Positions 54,988-63,744 of a stretch of DNA of 64,000 nucleotides are shown here, piece by piece. Made by a program: the position numbers and the translations under genes. The stretch spans positions 1 through 64,000 of the forward strand of contig NZ_JACSPM010000003.1 of assembly GCF_014837165.1 (NCBI RefSeq), written 5' to 3'. The stretch comes from Microbacterium gallinarum. Its GTDB lineage: Bacteria > Actinomycetota > Actinomycetes > Actinomycetales > Microbacteriaceae. The notes under the pieces are model-generated. The model did no database searches. It saw only the letters and a list, made by a program, of their open reading frames with translations, and was not told where the DNA came from. Positions within the stretch are counted from its first letter, which is position 1, and each line of letters begins with the position of its first letter.

Positions 54988-56127
54988 ATGACCGCATCCG
55001 AAGACCTGACCTCGATGCTCGGCGTCGCCCAGCGGTCGCGCGCCTCGGACGTGCACCTGACGGCCCGGCAGCCGGCACTCATGCGCGTGGACAGCGACCT
55101 CACCGGCATTCCCGGCTGGGCCGACCCCACCTCGTCGGCCTGGCTCGACGAGGCCGTAGGCGCCCTCATGTCGCGCGAGCAGCTCGAGGAGTTCCGTACC
55201 CACGGCGAGGTCGACCTCTCCTACACGGTGCCGCAGGTCGCCCGCTTCCGCGTCAACGTCTTCCGTCAGCTCGGCGATGTCGCCGTGGCGATGCGCTTCA
55301 TCCCCGACCGGATCCGCCCGCTCGAGGAACTGGGCGTGCCGGCAGCAGCGCGCGATCTCGTGCTGCGCCCCCGGGGACTCGTGCTCGTGACGGGGCCGAC
55401 CGGCTCGGGCAAGTCGACGACGCTCGCCTCCATGATCGACGTCGTCAACCGCACTCTGCCCGCGCACATCGTGACGGTCGAGGATCCTGTCGAGTTCCAG
55501 CACACCAGCCGCCGCTCTCTCATCCACCAGCGCGAGATCGGCAGTGACACCGCGTCGTTCTCGGAGGCGCTGCGGCGGGTCCTGCGTCAGGACCCCGACG
55601 TCATCCTCATCGGCGAGCTCCGCGACCCGGCATCCATCTCCACCGCCCTGTCTGCGGCCGAGACCGGTCACCTCGTGCTGTCGACGCTCCACACGCAGAG
55701 CGCCGCGAAGTCGATCAACCGCATCGTCGACGCCTTCCCGCCCGACCAGCAGGCTCAGGTGCGCACGCAGCTCGGCGACACCCTGCAGGGGATCATCAGC
55801 CAGACCCTGCTGCCGCGCGCCCAGGACGAGGGCCGCGTCATCGCCACCGAAGTGCTCGTCAACACACCGGCTATCGCGAACCTGATCCGCGAAGGACAGG
55901 TGAGCCAGATCTACTCGATGCTGCAGGCGGGAGGCAGCCTCGGCATGCACACGCTCGACCAGGACCTCAAGCGGCTCGTCGAGGAGGGATCGATCTCGAT
56001 GCAGCTGGCGAAGAGCTACGCGACCGACCCCGCCTCGTTCGACGACGTGCGGGTGCGCCCGCGCGACCTCGACGCCGACGCGTGGTCGGCCCACGCTGAC
56101 CTGCAGACGGCCGGCTGGGGGCGCTGA
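54988..56127 (+). CDS. pilT: PilT retraction ATPase, set 2
   Basis: 379 aa. Walker A GPTGSGKSTT near residue 135, HIVTVEDPVEFQHTS, VILIGELRDPASI, HLVLSTLHTQSAAKSINRIVD, and the PilT-type AIANLIREGQVSQIYSMLQ. Shorter than set 1 because it lacks the C-terminal Pro/Gly tail. Start ATG 54988 lies 2 bases after the pilO2 stop. Confidence 0.93.
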   Translation: MTASEDLTSMLGVAQRSRASDVHLTARQPALMRVDSDLTGIPGWADPTSSAWLDEAVGALMSREQLEEFRTHGEVDLSYTVPQVARFRVNVFRQLGDVAVAMRFIPDRIRPLEELGVPAAARDLVLRPRGLVLVTGPTGSGKSTTLASMIDVVNRTLPAHIVTVEDPVEFQHTSRRSLIHQREIGSDTASFSEALRRVLRQDPDVILIGELRDPASISTALSAAETGHLVLSTLHTQSAAKSINRIVDAFPPDQQAQVRTQLGDTLQGIISQTLLPRAQDEGRVIATEVLVNTPAIANLIREGQVSQIYSMLQAGGSLGMHTLDQDLKRLVEEGSISMQLAKSYATDPASFDDVRVRPRDLDADAWSAHADLQTAGWGR

Positions 56128-57365
56128 TGGCGCTCATCGCGGAGTACTCGTACCGGGCGATCGACGCCACCGGCGGCGGCATCGTCAAGGGCACGCTCGA
56201 AGCGTCGGGCGCGAACGGCGTCACGGCGAAGCTGCGCGCGCAGGGGCTTACGCCGCTCGAGGTGACGCTCACCTCGAAGACCGGGCTCAACCGCGACGTC
56301 TCGATCCCCGGATTTGAGCGGCGGGTCAAGGTCCGAACACTCGCGGTGTTCTCGAAGCAGATGGCCGGGCTCATCAACGCCGGCCTTCCGCTCATGCGCA
56401 CGCTGGCGATCCTCATCGAGCAGGCCGAGGACAAGAAGCTGCAGAGCTCGCTCGTCGGCGTGCGCGCCGCCGTCGAGTCGGGCTCGTCGTTCTCGGCGGC
56501 GCTCGCCGCGTACCCCGACGTGTTCCCTCCGCTCATGGTCAGCATGATCCGCGTGGGCGAGTCGGGCGGTTTCCTCGGGGAGTCGCTGGCAACCATCGCC
56601 GAGACCTACGCCGGTGAAGCCGAGCTGCAGGGCAAGATCAAGTCGGCGACGACCTACCCGATCATCGTCTTCGTCATCGCGATCCTCGGCGTGGTCGCGA
56701 TGGTGACCTTCGTCGTGCCGATCTTCGAGGGCATGTTCAAGGGCATGGGTTCGGCGCTGCCGCTGCCCACGCAGATCCTCGTGACGCTGTCGAACAACAT
56801 GCTATGGATCCTGCCGCTCATGATCGGCGGCGGCATCGCCGGCTGGCTGTGGTGGGTGCGCAACCGCCGCGAGGAGAAGGTGCGCCGCGTGGTCGACCCG
56901 TGGCGGCTGAAGCTGCCCGTCGTCGGTCCGCTGACCACGAAGATCGCCGTCGCGCGGTTCGCCCGCAGCCTCTCGATGATGCTCGATGCCGGTGTGCCGC
57001 TGGTGCAGGCGCTCTCGATCGTGGGCGCGGCGTCGAACAACTGGAAGATCGAGCAGGCGGTGCGAGAGATCCAGGAATCGGTGAAGCAGGGCCGGTCGTT
57101 CTCGGGTCCGCTCGCGAAAGCCGAGGTCTTCCCGCCGATGGTCGCGCAGATGATCTCGGTCGGCGAAGAATCGGGCACGCTCGCCGAGATGCTCCGCAGC
57201 ATCGCCGACTTCTACGAGAACGAGGTCGAGACGGCGACCTCGCAGCTCACTGCCTCCATCGAGCCGATCCTCATCGTCGGCATCGGCATCATCATCGGCG
57301 GCATGGTGATCTCGCTGTACATGCCGATCTTCTCGATCTACGGCGAGCTCGGCCAGAGCGGCTGA
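56127..57365 (+). CDS. pilC: PilC platform protein, set 2
   Basis: 412 aa. Two T2SSF domains with FSKQMAGLINAGLPLMRTL and FARSLSMMLDAGVPLVQAL. Nearly the same length as set 1. It overlaps pilT2 by one base and is the last gene of operon 2, giving two complete machine sets around one pilB. Confidence 0.92.
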   Translation: MALIAEYSYRAIDATGGGIVKGTLEASGANGVTAKLRAQGLTPLEVTLTSKTGLNRDVSIPGFERRVKVRTLAVFSKQMAGLINAGLPLMRTLAILIEQAEDKKLQSSLVGVRAAVESGSSFSAALAAYPDVFPPLMVSMIRVGESGGFLGESLATIAETYAGEAELQGKIKSATTYPIIVFVIAILGVVAMVTFVVPIFEGMFKGMGSALPLPTQILVTLSNNMLWILPLMIGGGIAGWLWWVRNRREEKVRRVVDPWRLKLPVVGPLTTKIAVARFARSLSMMLDAGVPLVQALSIVGAASNNWKIEQAVREIQESVKQGRSFSGPLAKAEVFPPMVAQMISVGEESGTLAEMLRSIADFYENEVETATSQLTASIEPILIVGIGIIIGGMVISLYMPIFSIYGELGQSG

Positions 57366-57409
57366 GCCTCCGGCGCGACCCGGTCCGCCCCCGCCGGTGA
57401 ACCGTCTTC

Positions 57410-57447
57410 GGGCACCGTGTCAACCGGGTCGAGTGCCGACGGTGCCC
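57410..57447 (+). repeat. Inverted repeat before the YihY gene
   Basis: Arms GGGCACCGT and ACGGTGCCC (9 bp) with a 20-base centre end 3 bases before the -10 box. It could terminate operon 2 or be an operator for the next gene. Confidence 0.45.
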
Positions 57448-57450
57448 GGA

Positions 57451-57456
57451 TAGCCT
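57451..57456 (+). promoter_or_regulatory. -10 box TAGCCT of the YihY gene, leaderless
   Basis: TAGCCT ends 6 bases before the ATG at 57463. Confidence 0.45.
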
Positions 57457-57462
57457 GGCGAC

Positions 57463-58473
57463 ATGGCTGACCTCATGGCGAAACTGACGGCGTGGGCACT
57501 GAGCCTCCGGCCGGTGCGAGTCTGGTTCCACTACCTCGAGCGGCGCGGCGCGATGCTGGCCGACAGCATCACCTACCGCGCGCTGTTCTCGGTCTTCGCG
57601 GGCGTGCTGCTGGGCTTCTCGTTCGCGGCGCTGTGGCTCTCGGGCAATCCCGCCGCGTGGCAGGCGCTGGTCGACACGGTGGACTCCGCGATCCCCGGAC
57701 TGCTCGGCGAGGACGGACTGATCGAGGTCGACAAGATCCAGGCTCCCGCCGGCCTCACGCTGACCGGCATCCTGTCGCTCGTCGCCCTGGTCGGTGCCGC
57801 GATCGGCGCCATCGGCTCGCTGAGGGCGGCCCTGCGCAACCTCGCCGATGAGATCCACGACGACGTCTTCTGGGTCTGGGTGATCCTGCGAAACCTGCTC
57901 CTCGCCATCGCGATCGGGGGCGGCTTCGTGCTGTCGGCCGTCGTGACGTTCTACGGCTCCACGTTCATCGGATGGGTGGGGGACTGGCTCGGCGTTCAAG
58001 GATTCGTCGCGGATGCCGCCACCCGCGCTCTCGCGCTGATCGTCGTCTTCCTGCTCGACGCCAGCCTGATCGCCCTCGCGTTCGTCGTGCTCAGCGGCGT
58101 GAAGGCCCGGCCGCGCACGCTCTTCGCCGGTGCGCTGATCGGCGGCATCGGCCTCACCGTGCTGCAGCAGCTGTCGGGCATGTTCGTCGCCGGCGCCGGA
58201 TCGAACCCGCTCCTCGCGTCGTTCGCCGCACTCATCGCGCTGCTGCTGTGGTTCAACCTCTCGGCGCAGGTGATCCTGCTCGCCTCGACGTGGATCATCG
58301 TGGGCGTCGCCGAAGACGTCGACCGCGTGCGCGAACGTCATGGGGCTCCGACCTTCGAGGCCCGCCGCATCAAGCGGGCCGAAGACGCTGTGCGTGTCGC
58401 GGCCGCCGAGCTGAGACTCGCGAACGAGGCCGCCGAGAAGTCGCGTCGCGCGGCCGAGGCGAAGCGGGCGTGA
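57463..58473 (+). CDS. YihY/BrkB family membrane protein
   Basis: 336 aa with six or so membrane helices. Family features include YLERRGAMLADSITYRALFS near the N-terminus and the middle AAVGAAIGAIGSLRAALRNL-like helix, ending with a soluble charged helix (AAELRLANEAAEKSRRAAEA). Members were once misnamed ribonuclease BN; their role is unknown. The stop overlaps the GTG of the next gene. Confidence 0.85.
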   Translation: MADLMAKLTAWALSLRPVRVWFHYLERRGAMLADSITYRALFSVFAGVLLGFSFAALWLSGNPAAWQALVDTVDSAIPGLLGEDGLIEVDKIQAPAGLTLTGILSLVALVGAAIGAIGSLRAALRNLADEIHDDVFWVWVILRNLLLAIAIGGGFVLSAVVTFYGSTFIGWVGDWLGVQGFVADAATRALALIVVFLLDASLIALAFVVLSGVKARPRTLFAGALIGGIGLTVLQQLSGMFVAGAGSNPLLASFAALIALLLWFNLSAQVILLASTWIIVGVAEDVDRVRERHGAPTFEARRIKRAEDAVRVAAAELRLANEAAEKSRRAAEAKRA

Positions 58474-59165
58474 CCGTGCGGGTGCCGGCGTACACCGCGG
58501 CGCAGGTGCGCGCGGCGGAGCGACCGCTCCTCGATGCCGGCCAGCCGCTCATGCGGCGGGCGGCGTCGGCGCTCGCGGGGGTGATCCGAGAGCGACTGAC
58601 GGATGCCGCGTCCCCACGAGTGCTCGTGATCGCGGGCAGCGGCGACAACGGCGGCGACGCCCTGTTCGCGGCGTCCGAGCTCGGCGCGGGGGTCGCGGTC
58701 GACGTGCTCGCGGTCGGGAGCCGCGTGCACCAGGACGGACTGGCCGCCGCGCTCGGGGCCGGGGCGCGGCAGGTCTCGGTCGACGCCGCGGCGGCCGCGG
58801 CATCCGGGTACACCGTCGTCGTGGACGGGATCCTCGGCATCGGCACCTCGCCCGACCCGGCGCTGCGCGGCGCCGCCCGCGACGCGGTCGCGCGCCTGCT
58901 CGACACGATGGGCGACGGGATGCCGCGCCGCACCGTCGCCGTCGACCTGCCGAGCGGCCTGCAGCCCGACACGGGGGTCGCCGACGACGTCGTGCTGCCG
59001 GCTGCGATGACAATGACCTTCGGCGCCGTGAAGGCGGGCCTCGTCATAGGGCGCGGACCCGACCTGTGCGGCGAGCTCGTGCTGGTGGACCTCGGCCTGG
59101 GTCCCGGTCTCGCCGACGAGGAGCCGGCCGGCGAGGCATCCGTCACCCGCATCCTCGAGGCGTGA
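58470..59165 (+). CDS. NAD(P)H-hydrate epimerase (YjeF N-terminal type)
   Basis: 231 aa. It repairs damaged NAD(P)H by epimerising the hydrate. YjeF_N motifs: VLVIAGSGDNGGDALFAASE near residue 48, VVDGILGIGTSPD near 113, and VAVDLPSGLQPDTG near 150. The C-terminal dehydratase domain found in many bacterial fusions is absent, so the ADP-dependent dehydratase must be encoded elsewhere. GTG 58470 overlaps the yihY stop, implying one transcript. Confidence 0.88.
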   Translation: MTVRVPAYTAAQVRAAERPLLDAGQPLMRRAASALAGVIRERLTDAASPRVLVIAGSGDNGGDALFAASELGAGVAVDVLAVGSRVHQDGLAAALGAGARQVSVDAAAAAASGYTVVVDGILGIGTSPDPALRGAARDAVARLLDTMGDGMPRRTVAVDLPSGLQPDTGVADDVVLPAAMTMTFGAVKAGLVIGRGPDLCGELVLVDLGLGPGLADEEPAGEASVTRILEA

Positions 59166-59206
59166 GCCTGTGACCCCGCCCATACGGTGAGCGGGCGAGG
59201 TGGGGA

Positions 59207-59212
59207 TACGGT
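59207..59212 (+). promoter_or_regulatory. -10 box TACGGT of the antiporter gene, leaderless
   Basis: TACGGT ends 6 bases before the ATG at 59219. Confidence 0.4.
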
Positions 59213-59218
59213 GGCCGC

Positions 59219-60190
59219 ATGATCCCGCTGCTCGTCGTCGCGCTCGGGCTCATCGCGCTCATCGTCGGAGCCGAGCTGGTCGTCCGCTACGGTGCGAAGC
59301 TCGCGCGGCGGATGGGAATTCCGCCGATCATCATCGGGCTCACGGTCGTCTCCATCGGTACGAGCGCCCCTGAGCTCGCCGTCGGCATCGACGCGGTCCG
59401 GTCGGGGGCGGGCTCCCTGGCCATCGGCAACATCGTCGGCACCAACATGGTGAACCTGCTCCTGATACTCGGCATGTCCGCGGCCATCCGGCCGATCGTG
59501 ATGCACGCGCAGACGCTCAAGCTCGACCTGCCGGCCATGGCCGCGGCATCCGTCCTCCTCTTCCTGCTCTCGTTCGACCGGGCGCTGTCCGTGCTCGACG
59601 GCGTGCTGCTGTTCGTGGCCGCCCTCGTCTACATGGCGCTGCTCGTGCTGTTCACCCGGCGCGAGTCGACGCGAGTCCTCGCGGAGTACGAGCACGAGTA
59701 CCCGAGGCAGGACGTGCACGGGAGCCGACGCTGGGCGGTCGTCGAAGCCGCCCTGCTGGCGCTCGGCATCGTCGTCATCGTGTTCGGCGCGGACTGGCTC
59801 GTCCGAGGAGCGGTCGAGCTCGCTGCGGCCGCAGGCGTCTCGAATGCGCTGATCGGCCTCACGATCGTCGCGATCGGCACGTCGGCGCCCGAGCTGGCGA
59901 CGACGATCGTCGCCACCATCCGCGACGATCGCGACATCGCGGTGGGCAACCTGATCGGGTCGAGCATCTTCAACCTCACGTTCATCCTCGGCGCCTCGCT
60001 CTTCTTCGCGCCGGGACAGGTCGCCGTCGAGCCGAGCCTCGCCTACATCGACATGCCGATCATGGTGCTCGTGTCGCTGCTGTGCGTCCCGGTGTTCCTG
60101 ACCGGCAGACGGGTGACCCGCGTCGAGGGTGTTCTCTTCGTCGTCGCCTATGCGGTGTACCTGACGTATTTGATCGTCGCGCGCACGTAG
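59219..60190 (+). CDS. Calcium/sodium antiporter (CaCA family)
   Basis: 323 aa with about ten membrane helices. Two inverted alpha repeats carry the ion-binding consensus: GTSAPELAVGIDAVRSG followed by GNIVGTNMVNLLLILG in the first half, and GTSAPELATTIVATIRD followed by GNLIGSSIFNLTFILG in the second. The family exchanges Ca2+ for Na+ or K+. A loop of about 20 charged residues separates the halves. It converges on the amidotransferase gene. Confidence 0.92.
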   Translation: MIPLLVVALGLIALIVGAELVVRYGAKLARRMGIPPIIIGLTVVSIGTSAPELAVGIDAVRSGAGSLAIGNIVGTNMVNLLLILGMSAAIRPIVMHAQTLKLDLPAMAAASVLLFLLSFDRALSVLDGVLLFVAALVYMALLVLFTRRESTRVLAEYEHEYPRQDVHGSRRWAVVEAALLALGIVVIVFGADWLVRGAVELAAAAGVSNALIGLTIVAIGTSAPELATTIVATIRDDRDIAVGNLIGSSIFNLTFILGASLFFAPGQVAVEPSLAYIDMPIMVLVSLLCVPVFLTGRRVTRVEGVLFVVAYAVYLTYLIVART

Positions 60191-60197
60191 GCGCGGT

Positions 60198-60929
60198 TCA
60201 GCGCGCGTAGCGCTCGACGAACGTGCGCAGGATTCGGCTCGGGTGCGACACCGCTGCGCGGCGCACGGCGGCGAGGGTGAGTTCGAGCTCCTCGGCGGCG
60301 AAGTACCCGTAGCCGGCGTACGCGTGGATGCGCGTCGTGATGCCGTCGACGTCCAGCTCGGGGTGGAACTGCGTGGCGTACACGTTCTCGCCCACCTTGA
60401 ACATCTGCACCGGGCAGTCGGGCGACGAGGCGAGCAGCGCGGCCGAGGCCGGGAGCGTCGTGATCGCCTCCTTGTGGCCGACGAAGGCGTCGAACTGCGG
60501 AGGCATGTCGCGCAGGAGGGGATCGGATGCCCCGGCCTCGGTGAGCGTGACGGGAACCACGCTGATCGGCTCGGGGTACGTGCGGTCGATCACGGCGCCC
60601 TGGTGGGTGCCGAGGGTGCCGATGCCGTAGCAGGCCCCCAGGAACGGGAAGTCCCGGGCGACGACCTCGTCGAGGAGCGTCTGGAACTCGGCCTCGACCC
60701 GGTGCTGCACCGCCGACTTCGTCTCGGCCGGGTCGGAGGCGTTGAACGGCCCGCCGCCGACGAAGATGCCCGAGAGGGCGTCGAGGTCGAGGCGCGGCAT
60801 GGGCTCGGCCTCGAGCCGGATGCGCACGAGGTCGCGCTCGTCGAGCCCGGAGTACCGCAGGAAGAGCTGGTACTCCTCGTCGGCGGGGACGTCTTCGGCC
60901 CGTGTGGCGAGGAGGACGAACGGCTTCAC
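60198..60929 (-). CDS. Class I glutamine amidotransferase-like protein
   Basis: 243 aa. The nucleophile elbow FLGACYGIGTLGTHQG (Cys near residue 99) and the His-Glu pair in YATQFHPELDVDGI identify the GMP-synthase-like amidotransferase fold. Many actinobacterial members are stand-alone enzymes labelled GMP synthase but lack the synthetase domain; the acceptor is unknown. GTG start at 60929 fixed by a -10 box 6 bases upstream. Confidence 0.88.
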   Translation of the reverse strand: MKPFVLLATRAEDVPADEEYQLFLRYSGLDERDLVRIRLEAEPMPRLDLDALSGIFVGGGPFNASDPAETKSAVQHRVEAEFQTLLDEVVARDFPFLGACYGIGTLGTHQGAVIDRTYPEPISVVPVTLTEAGASDPLLRDMPPQFDAFVGHKEAITTLPASAALLASSPDCPVQMFKVGENVYATQFHPELDVDGITTRIHAYAGYGYFAAEELELTLAAVRRAAVSHPSRILRTFVERYAR

Positions 60930-60935
60930 CCCCCA

Positions 60936-60941
60936 AGCCTA
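60936..60941 (-). promoter_or_regulatory. -10 box TAGGCT of the amidotransferase gene, leaderless
   Basis: TAGGCT on the minus strand ends 6 bases before the GTG at 60929. Confidence 0.45.
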
Positions 60942-60968
60942 CGGCCCGGCCGGCGGTGTCCCCGGCGG

Positions 60969-61054
60969 CGTCGCAACGTCGGAGATCCCGGGCGACACGC
61001 CGCCGCCGGGCTGCGGCGCACGGCGTGTCGCCGACGATCTCCGATTCTGCGACG
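60969..61054. repeat. Large imperfect inverted repeat (34-base arms)
   Basis: Arms at 60969-61002 and 61021-61054 pair at about 28 of 34 positions, sharing the cores TCGGAGATC and GGCGACACGCCG, around an 18-base centre. It lies between two minus-strand genes, so it may terminate glgP or be a dispersed REP-like element; the sequence alone does not decide. Confidence 0.65.
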
Positions 61055-61074
61055 TCGGGAACCCGGCGCCGGTG

Positions 61075-63627
61075 TCAGACCGGGTAGGTCACCAGGCCGA
61101 GCTCGACCGGGGACACCAGCTGCGGATGCGAGGGCACCACGCGCACGGTGTAGCCGAACGTGCCCGTCACCGTCAGGGGGAGCGCGCCCGTGAACGTCGT
61201 CACGCCGTCGACGGCCGGGCCGGCGGGCTCGAGCCGGTGCACGGAGTGGTCGCGCGCGAGCGCGTCGTCCTCGTCCGTGCGGCCGTATGCCAGCTCGACG
61301 GCGACGTCGTCGGGCGAGAGCCCGTCGAGCCGCACCTCGGCGCGCACCTCGAGCGTGTCGCCCGCCTGCGCCTGGGCGGGGATGCCCGAGGAGTCGACGC
61401 CGGCGACCGAGACGCGGGGCCAGGCATCCGTCACCCGCCGCACGAAGTCCGCGAGGGCACGGGCCTCGGCGAAGCCGTCGGCACGCAGGGCGCCGTCGTG
61501 CTCGGCGGCCGGCACGTACAGGCGCGTGACGTAGTCGCGCACCATACGGTCGCTCGTCGCCTTCTTGCCCAGCTCGGTCATCGTGTGGCGCACCATCGAC
61601 AGCCAGCGCAGCGGGATGCCTCCCTCACGCTCGTAGAACCGCGGCACGAGCTGGTGCTCGATGAGGTCGTAGAGAGCGGATGCCTCGGCGTCGTCGCGCT
61701 CCTCGTCGTTCGACGCGGTGTCGGCGGTCGGGATGGCCCAGCCGTTCTCGCCGTCGTACCACTCGTCCCACCAGCCGTCGAGGATCGAGAGGTTCAGCAC
61801 GCCGTTGAGCGCGGCCTTCATGCCGCTGGTCCCGCACGCCTCCAGCGGGCGCAGCGGGTTGTTGAGCCAGACGTCGCAGCCAGGGTAGAGGCCCTTCGCG
61901 AGCGAGATGTCGTAATCGGGCAGGAACACGATGCGCCCGCGCACCTTCGGGTCGCGGCTGAAGCGCACGAGCTGCTGGATGAGGATCTTGCCCGAGTCGT
62001 CGGCCGGGTGCGACTTGCCGCCGATCACGATCTGCACCGGCCGCTCGGGGTCGGTGAGGAGCTTCGTCAGCCGCTCGGGTTCGCGCAGCATGAGCGTGAG
62101 CCGCTTGTACGTCGGCACGCGCCGCGCGAAGCCGATCGTCAGCACCTCGGGGTCGAGCAGGTCCGCGATCCACGACGGGGTGTGGCCGTTGCCGACGCCG
62201 GCCGCGACGCGCCGCCGAGCCTCGGCGACGAGCTCGCCCTTCATCTGCTGGCGCACGCCCCACAGCTCGGCGTCGGTGACGGCCTCGCGGTTCGTCCAGT
62301 CATGGGCGTCGGTGTGCGCGTCGCCGAACGCGCGCTCGCTGACCGCCTTGAGCGCGGGGTGCACCCAGGTCGGAGCGTGCACGCCGTTGGTGATCGAGGT
62401 GATGGGCACCTCGTCGGTGTCGACGCCGGGCCACAGCATCCCGAACATTCCCCGGCTGACCTCGCCATGCAGCTCGGACACGCCGTTGGCGTGCTGGCCG
62501 AGGTGCAGCCCGAGGACCGCCATGTTGAAGACGCTCTGGTCGCCGCCGTCCCAGGTCTCGAGGCCGAGGGCGATCGCGCGACCGGCGTCGAGGTTCTGGA
62601 ACAGTCCGCTCGCGAGGAAGTCGGCGATGAGGTCGCGGGGGAAGCGGTCGATGCCGGCGGGGACGGGTGTGTGCGTCGTGAAGACCGTGGATGCCCGCAC
62701 CTGAGCGAGCGCGGCATCGAAGCCGAGACCGTCGTGGGTGATGAGCTCGGACATCCGCTCGAGTCCCTGGAACCCGGCGTGCCCCTCGTTCGTGTGGTAG
62801 ACGTCCGGCGTGGGGCGGCCGGTGATGCGGCAGAACGCGCGCACCGCGCGCACGCCGCCGACGCCGAGGAGGAGCTCCTGCAGCAGGCGGTGCTCACCGC
62901 CGCCGCCGTAGAGGCGGTCGGTGACCCGGCGCATCTCGTCGGAGTTCGAGGGCGTCTCGGAGTCGAGCAGCAGCAGCGGGATGCGGCCGATGTCGGCGAC
63001 CCACACGCGTGCGTACAGGCGCCGGTCGGAGGGGAGGTCGAGGGCGATCTCGACGGGCGAGCCGTCGGATTCGCGCAGCAGCGTGAGGCCGAGGCCGTAC
63101 GGATCGAGCAGGGGGTAGCTCTCGCGCTGCCACCCGTCGTCGCCGATGGACTGGCGGAAGTAGCCGGCCCGGTAGAACAGTCCGACGCCGGTGAGCGGCA
63201 CGCCCAGGTCGGAGGCGCTCTTGAGGTGGTCGCCGGCCAGGATGCCGAGTCCGCCCGAGTACTGGGGGAGCGATCCGTCGACGCCGAACTCGGGGGAGAA
63301 GTAGGCGATGTGCGCAGGCTTCGGCCCCTCGAGGTGCTGGAACCAGCGGTCGCCGTCGAGATACGCGGTGAGGCGCTCGTCCTCGGCGTGCACACGCTGA
63401 ACGAAGGCCTCGTCTCGCGCGAGCTCGTCGAGGCGCTCCTGGCCCAGGGCGCCGAGCATGCGCGCGGGGTTGGCGCCGATCTCGTCCCACAGCGCCGGAT
63501 CCATCGAGGCGAAGAGGGCGTGCGTCGCGCGGCTCCATGACCAGCGCCAGTTCGACGCGAGGCGGTCGAGTGGGGCGAGGCTTTCGGAGAGGACAGGGCG
63601 GACGGTGAACGTTCGGATGGCCTTCAC
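61075..63627 (-). CDS. glgP: Alpha-glucan phosphorylase (DUF3417 type)
   Basis: 850 aa. It releases glucose 1-phosphate from glycogen or maltodextrin. The DUF3417 N-terminal part contains NWRWSWSRATHALFASMDP, then the GT35 catalytic part with EFGVDGSLPQYSGGLGILAG, HTNEGHAGFQ, and the PLP lysine region EACGTSGMKAALNGVLN near residue 600. GTG 63627 is set by a -10 box exactly 7 bases upstream. A LacI-type operator in the promoter suggests repression relieved by a sugar. Confidence 0.93.
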   Translation of the reverse strand: MKAIRTFTVRPVLSESLAPLDRLASNWRWSWSRATHALFASMDPALWDEIGANPARMLGALGQERLDELARDEAFVQRVHAEDERLTAYLDGDRWFQHLEGPKPAHIAYFSPEFGVDGSLPQYSGGLGILAGDHLKSASDLGVPLTGVGLFYRAGYFRQSIGDDGWQRESYPLLDPYGLGLTLLRESDGSPVEIALDLPSDRRLYARVWVADIGRIPLLLLDSETPSNSDEMRRVTDRLYGGGGEHRLLQELLLGVGGVRAVRAFCRITGRPTPDVYHTNEGHAGFQGLERMSELITHDGLGFDAALAQVRASTVFTTHTPVPAGIDRFPRDLIADFLASGLFQNLDAGRAIALGLETWDGGDQSVFNMAVLGLHLGQHANGVSELHGEVSRGMFGMLWPGVDTDEVPITSITNGVHAPTWVHPALKAVSERAFGDAHTDAHDWTNREAVTDAELWGVRQQMKGELVAEARRRVAAGVGNGHTPSWIADLLDPEVLTIGFARRVPTYKRLTLMLREPERLTKLLTDPERPVQIVIGGKSHPADDSGKILIQQLVRFSRDPKVRGRIVFLPDYDISLAKGLYPGCDVWLNNPLRPLEACGTSGMKAALNGVLNLSILDGWWDEWYDGENGWAIPTADTASNDEERDDAEASALYDLIEHQLVPRFYEREGGIPLRWLSMVRHTMTELGKKATSDRMVRDYVTRLYVPAAEHDGALRADGFAEARALADFVRRVTDAWPRVSVAGVDSSGIPAQAQAGDTLEVRAEVRLDGLSPDDVAVELAYGRTDEDDALARDHSVHRLEPAGPAVDGVTTFTGALPLTVTGTFGYTVRVVPSHPQLVSPVELGLVTYPV

Positions 63628-63634
63628 GCGAGTG

Positions 63635-63640
63635 ATTCTA
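63635..63640 (-). promoter_or_regulatory. -10 box TAGAAT of glgP, leaderless
   Basis: TAGAAT on the minus strand ends 7 bases before the GTG at 63627, so transcription likely begins at the start codon. Confidence 0.55.
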
Positions 63641-63651
63641 GGGCGCGAAGA

Positions 63652-63665
63652 TGAAAACGCTTGCA
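63652..63665 (-). promoter_or_regulatory. LacI-family operator in the glgP promoter
   Basis: TGAAAACGCTTGCA fits the LacI/GalR family consensus TGNAANCGNTTNCA at every fixed position. It lies 12 bases upstream of the -10 box, in the -35 region, where bound repressor would block RNA polymerase. A MalR-type or other sugar regulator is inferred. Confidence 0.6.
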
Positions 63666-63732
63666 CTCGTGCGGTCGCCGGAACGCGCGAAACGCCCGCG
63701 TCAAGGGCGGGTCCCGGCCGTCGGCGCGGGTC

Positions 63733-63738
63733 TAGGCT
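63733..63738 (+). promoter_or_regulatory. -10 box TAGGCT, leaderless
   Basis: TAGGCT ends 6 bases before the ATG at 63745. Confidence 0.5.
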
Positions 63739-63744
63739 CGGCAC

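Noticed and set aside
60742..63540. 932-aa open frame on the plus strand opposite glgP
   Set aside because: Shadow of glgP; composition is typical of antisense frames in high-GC DNA.
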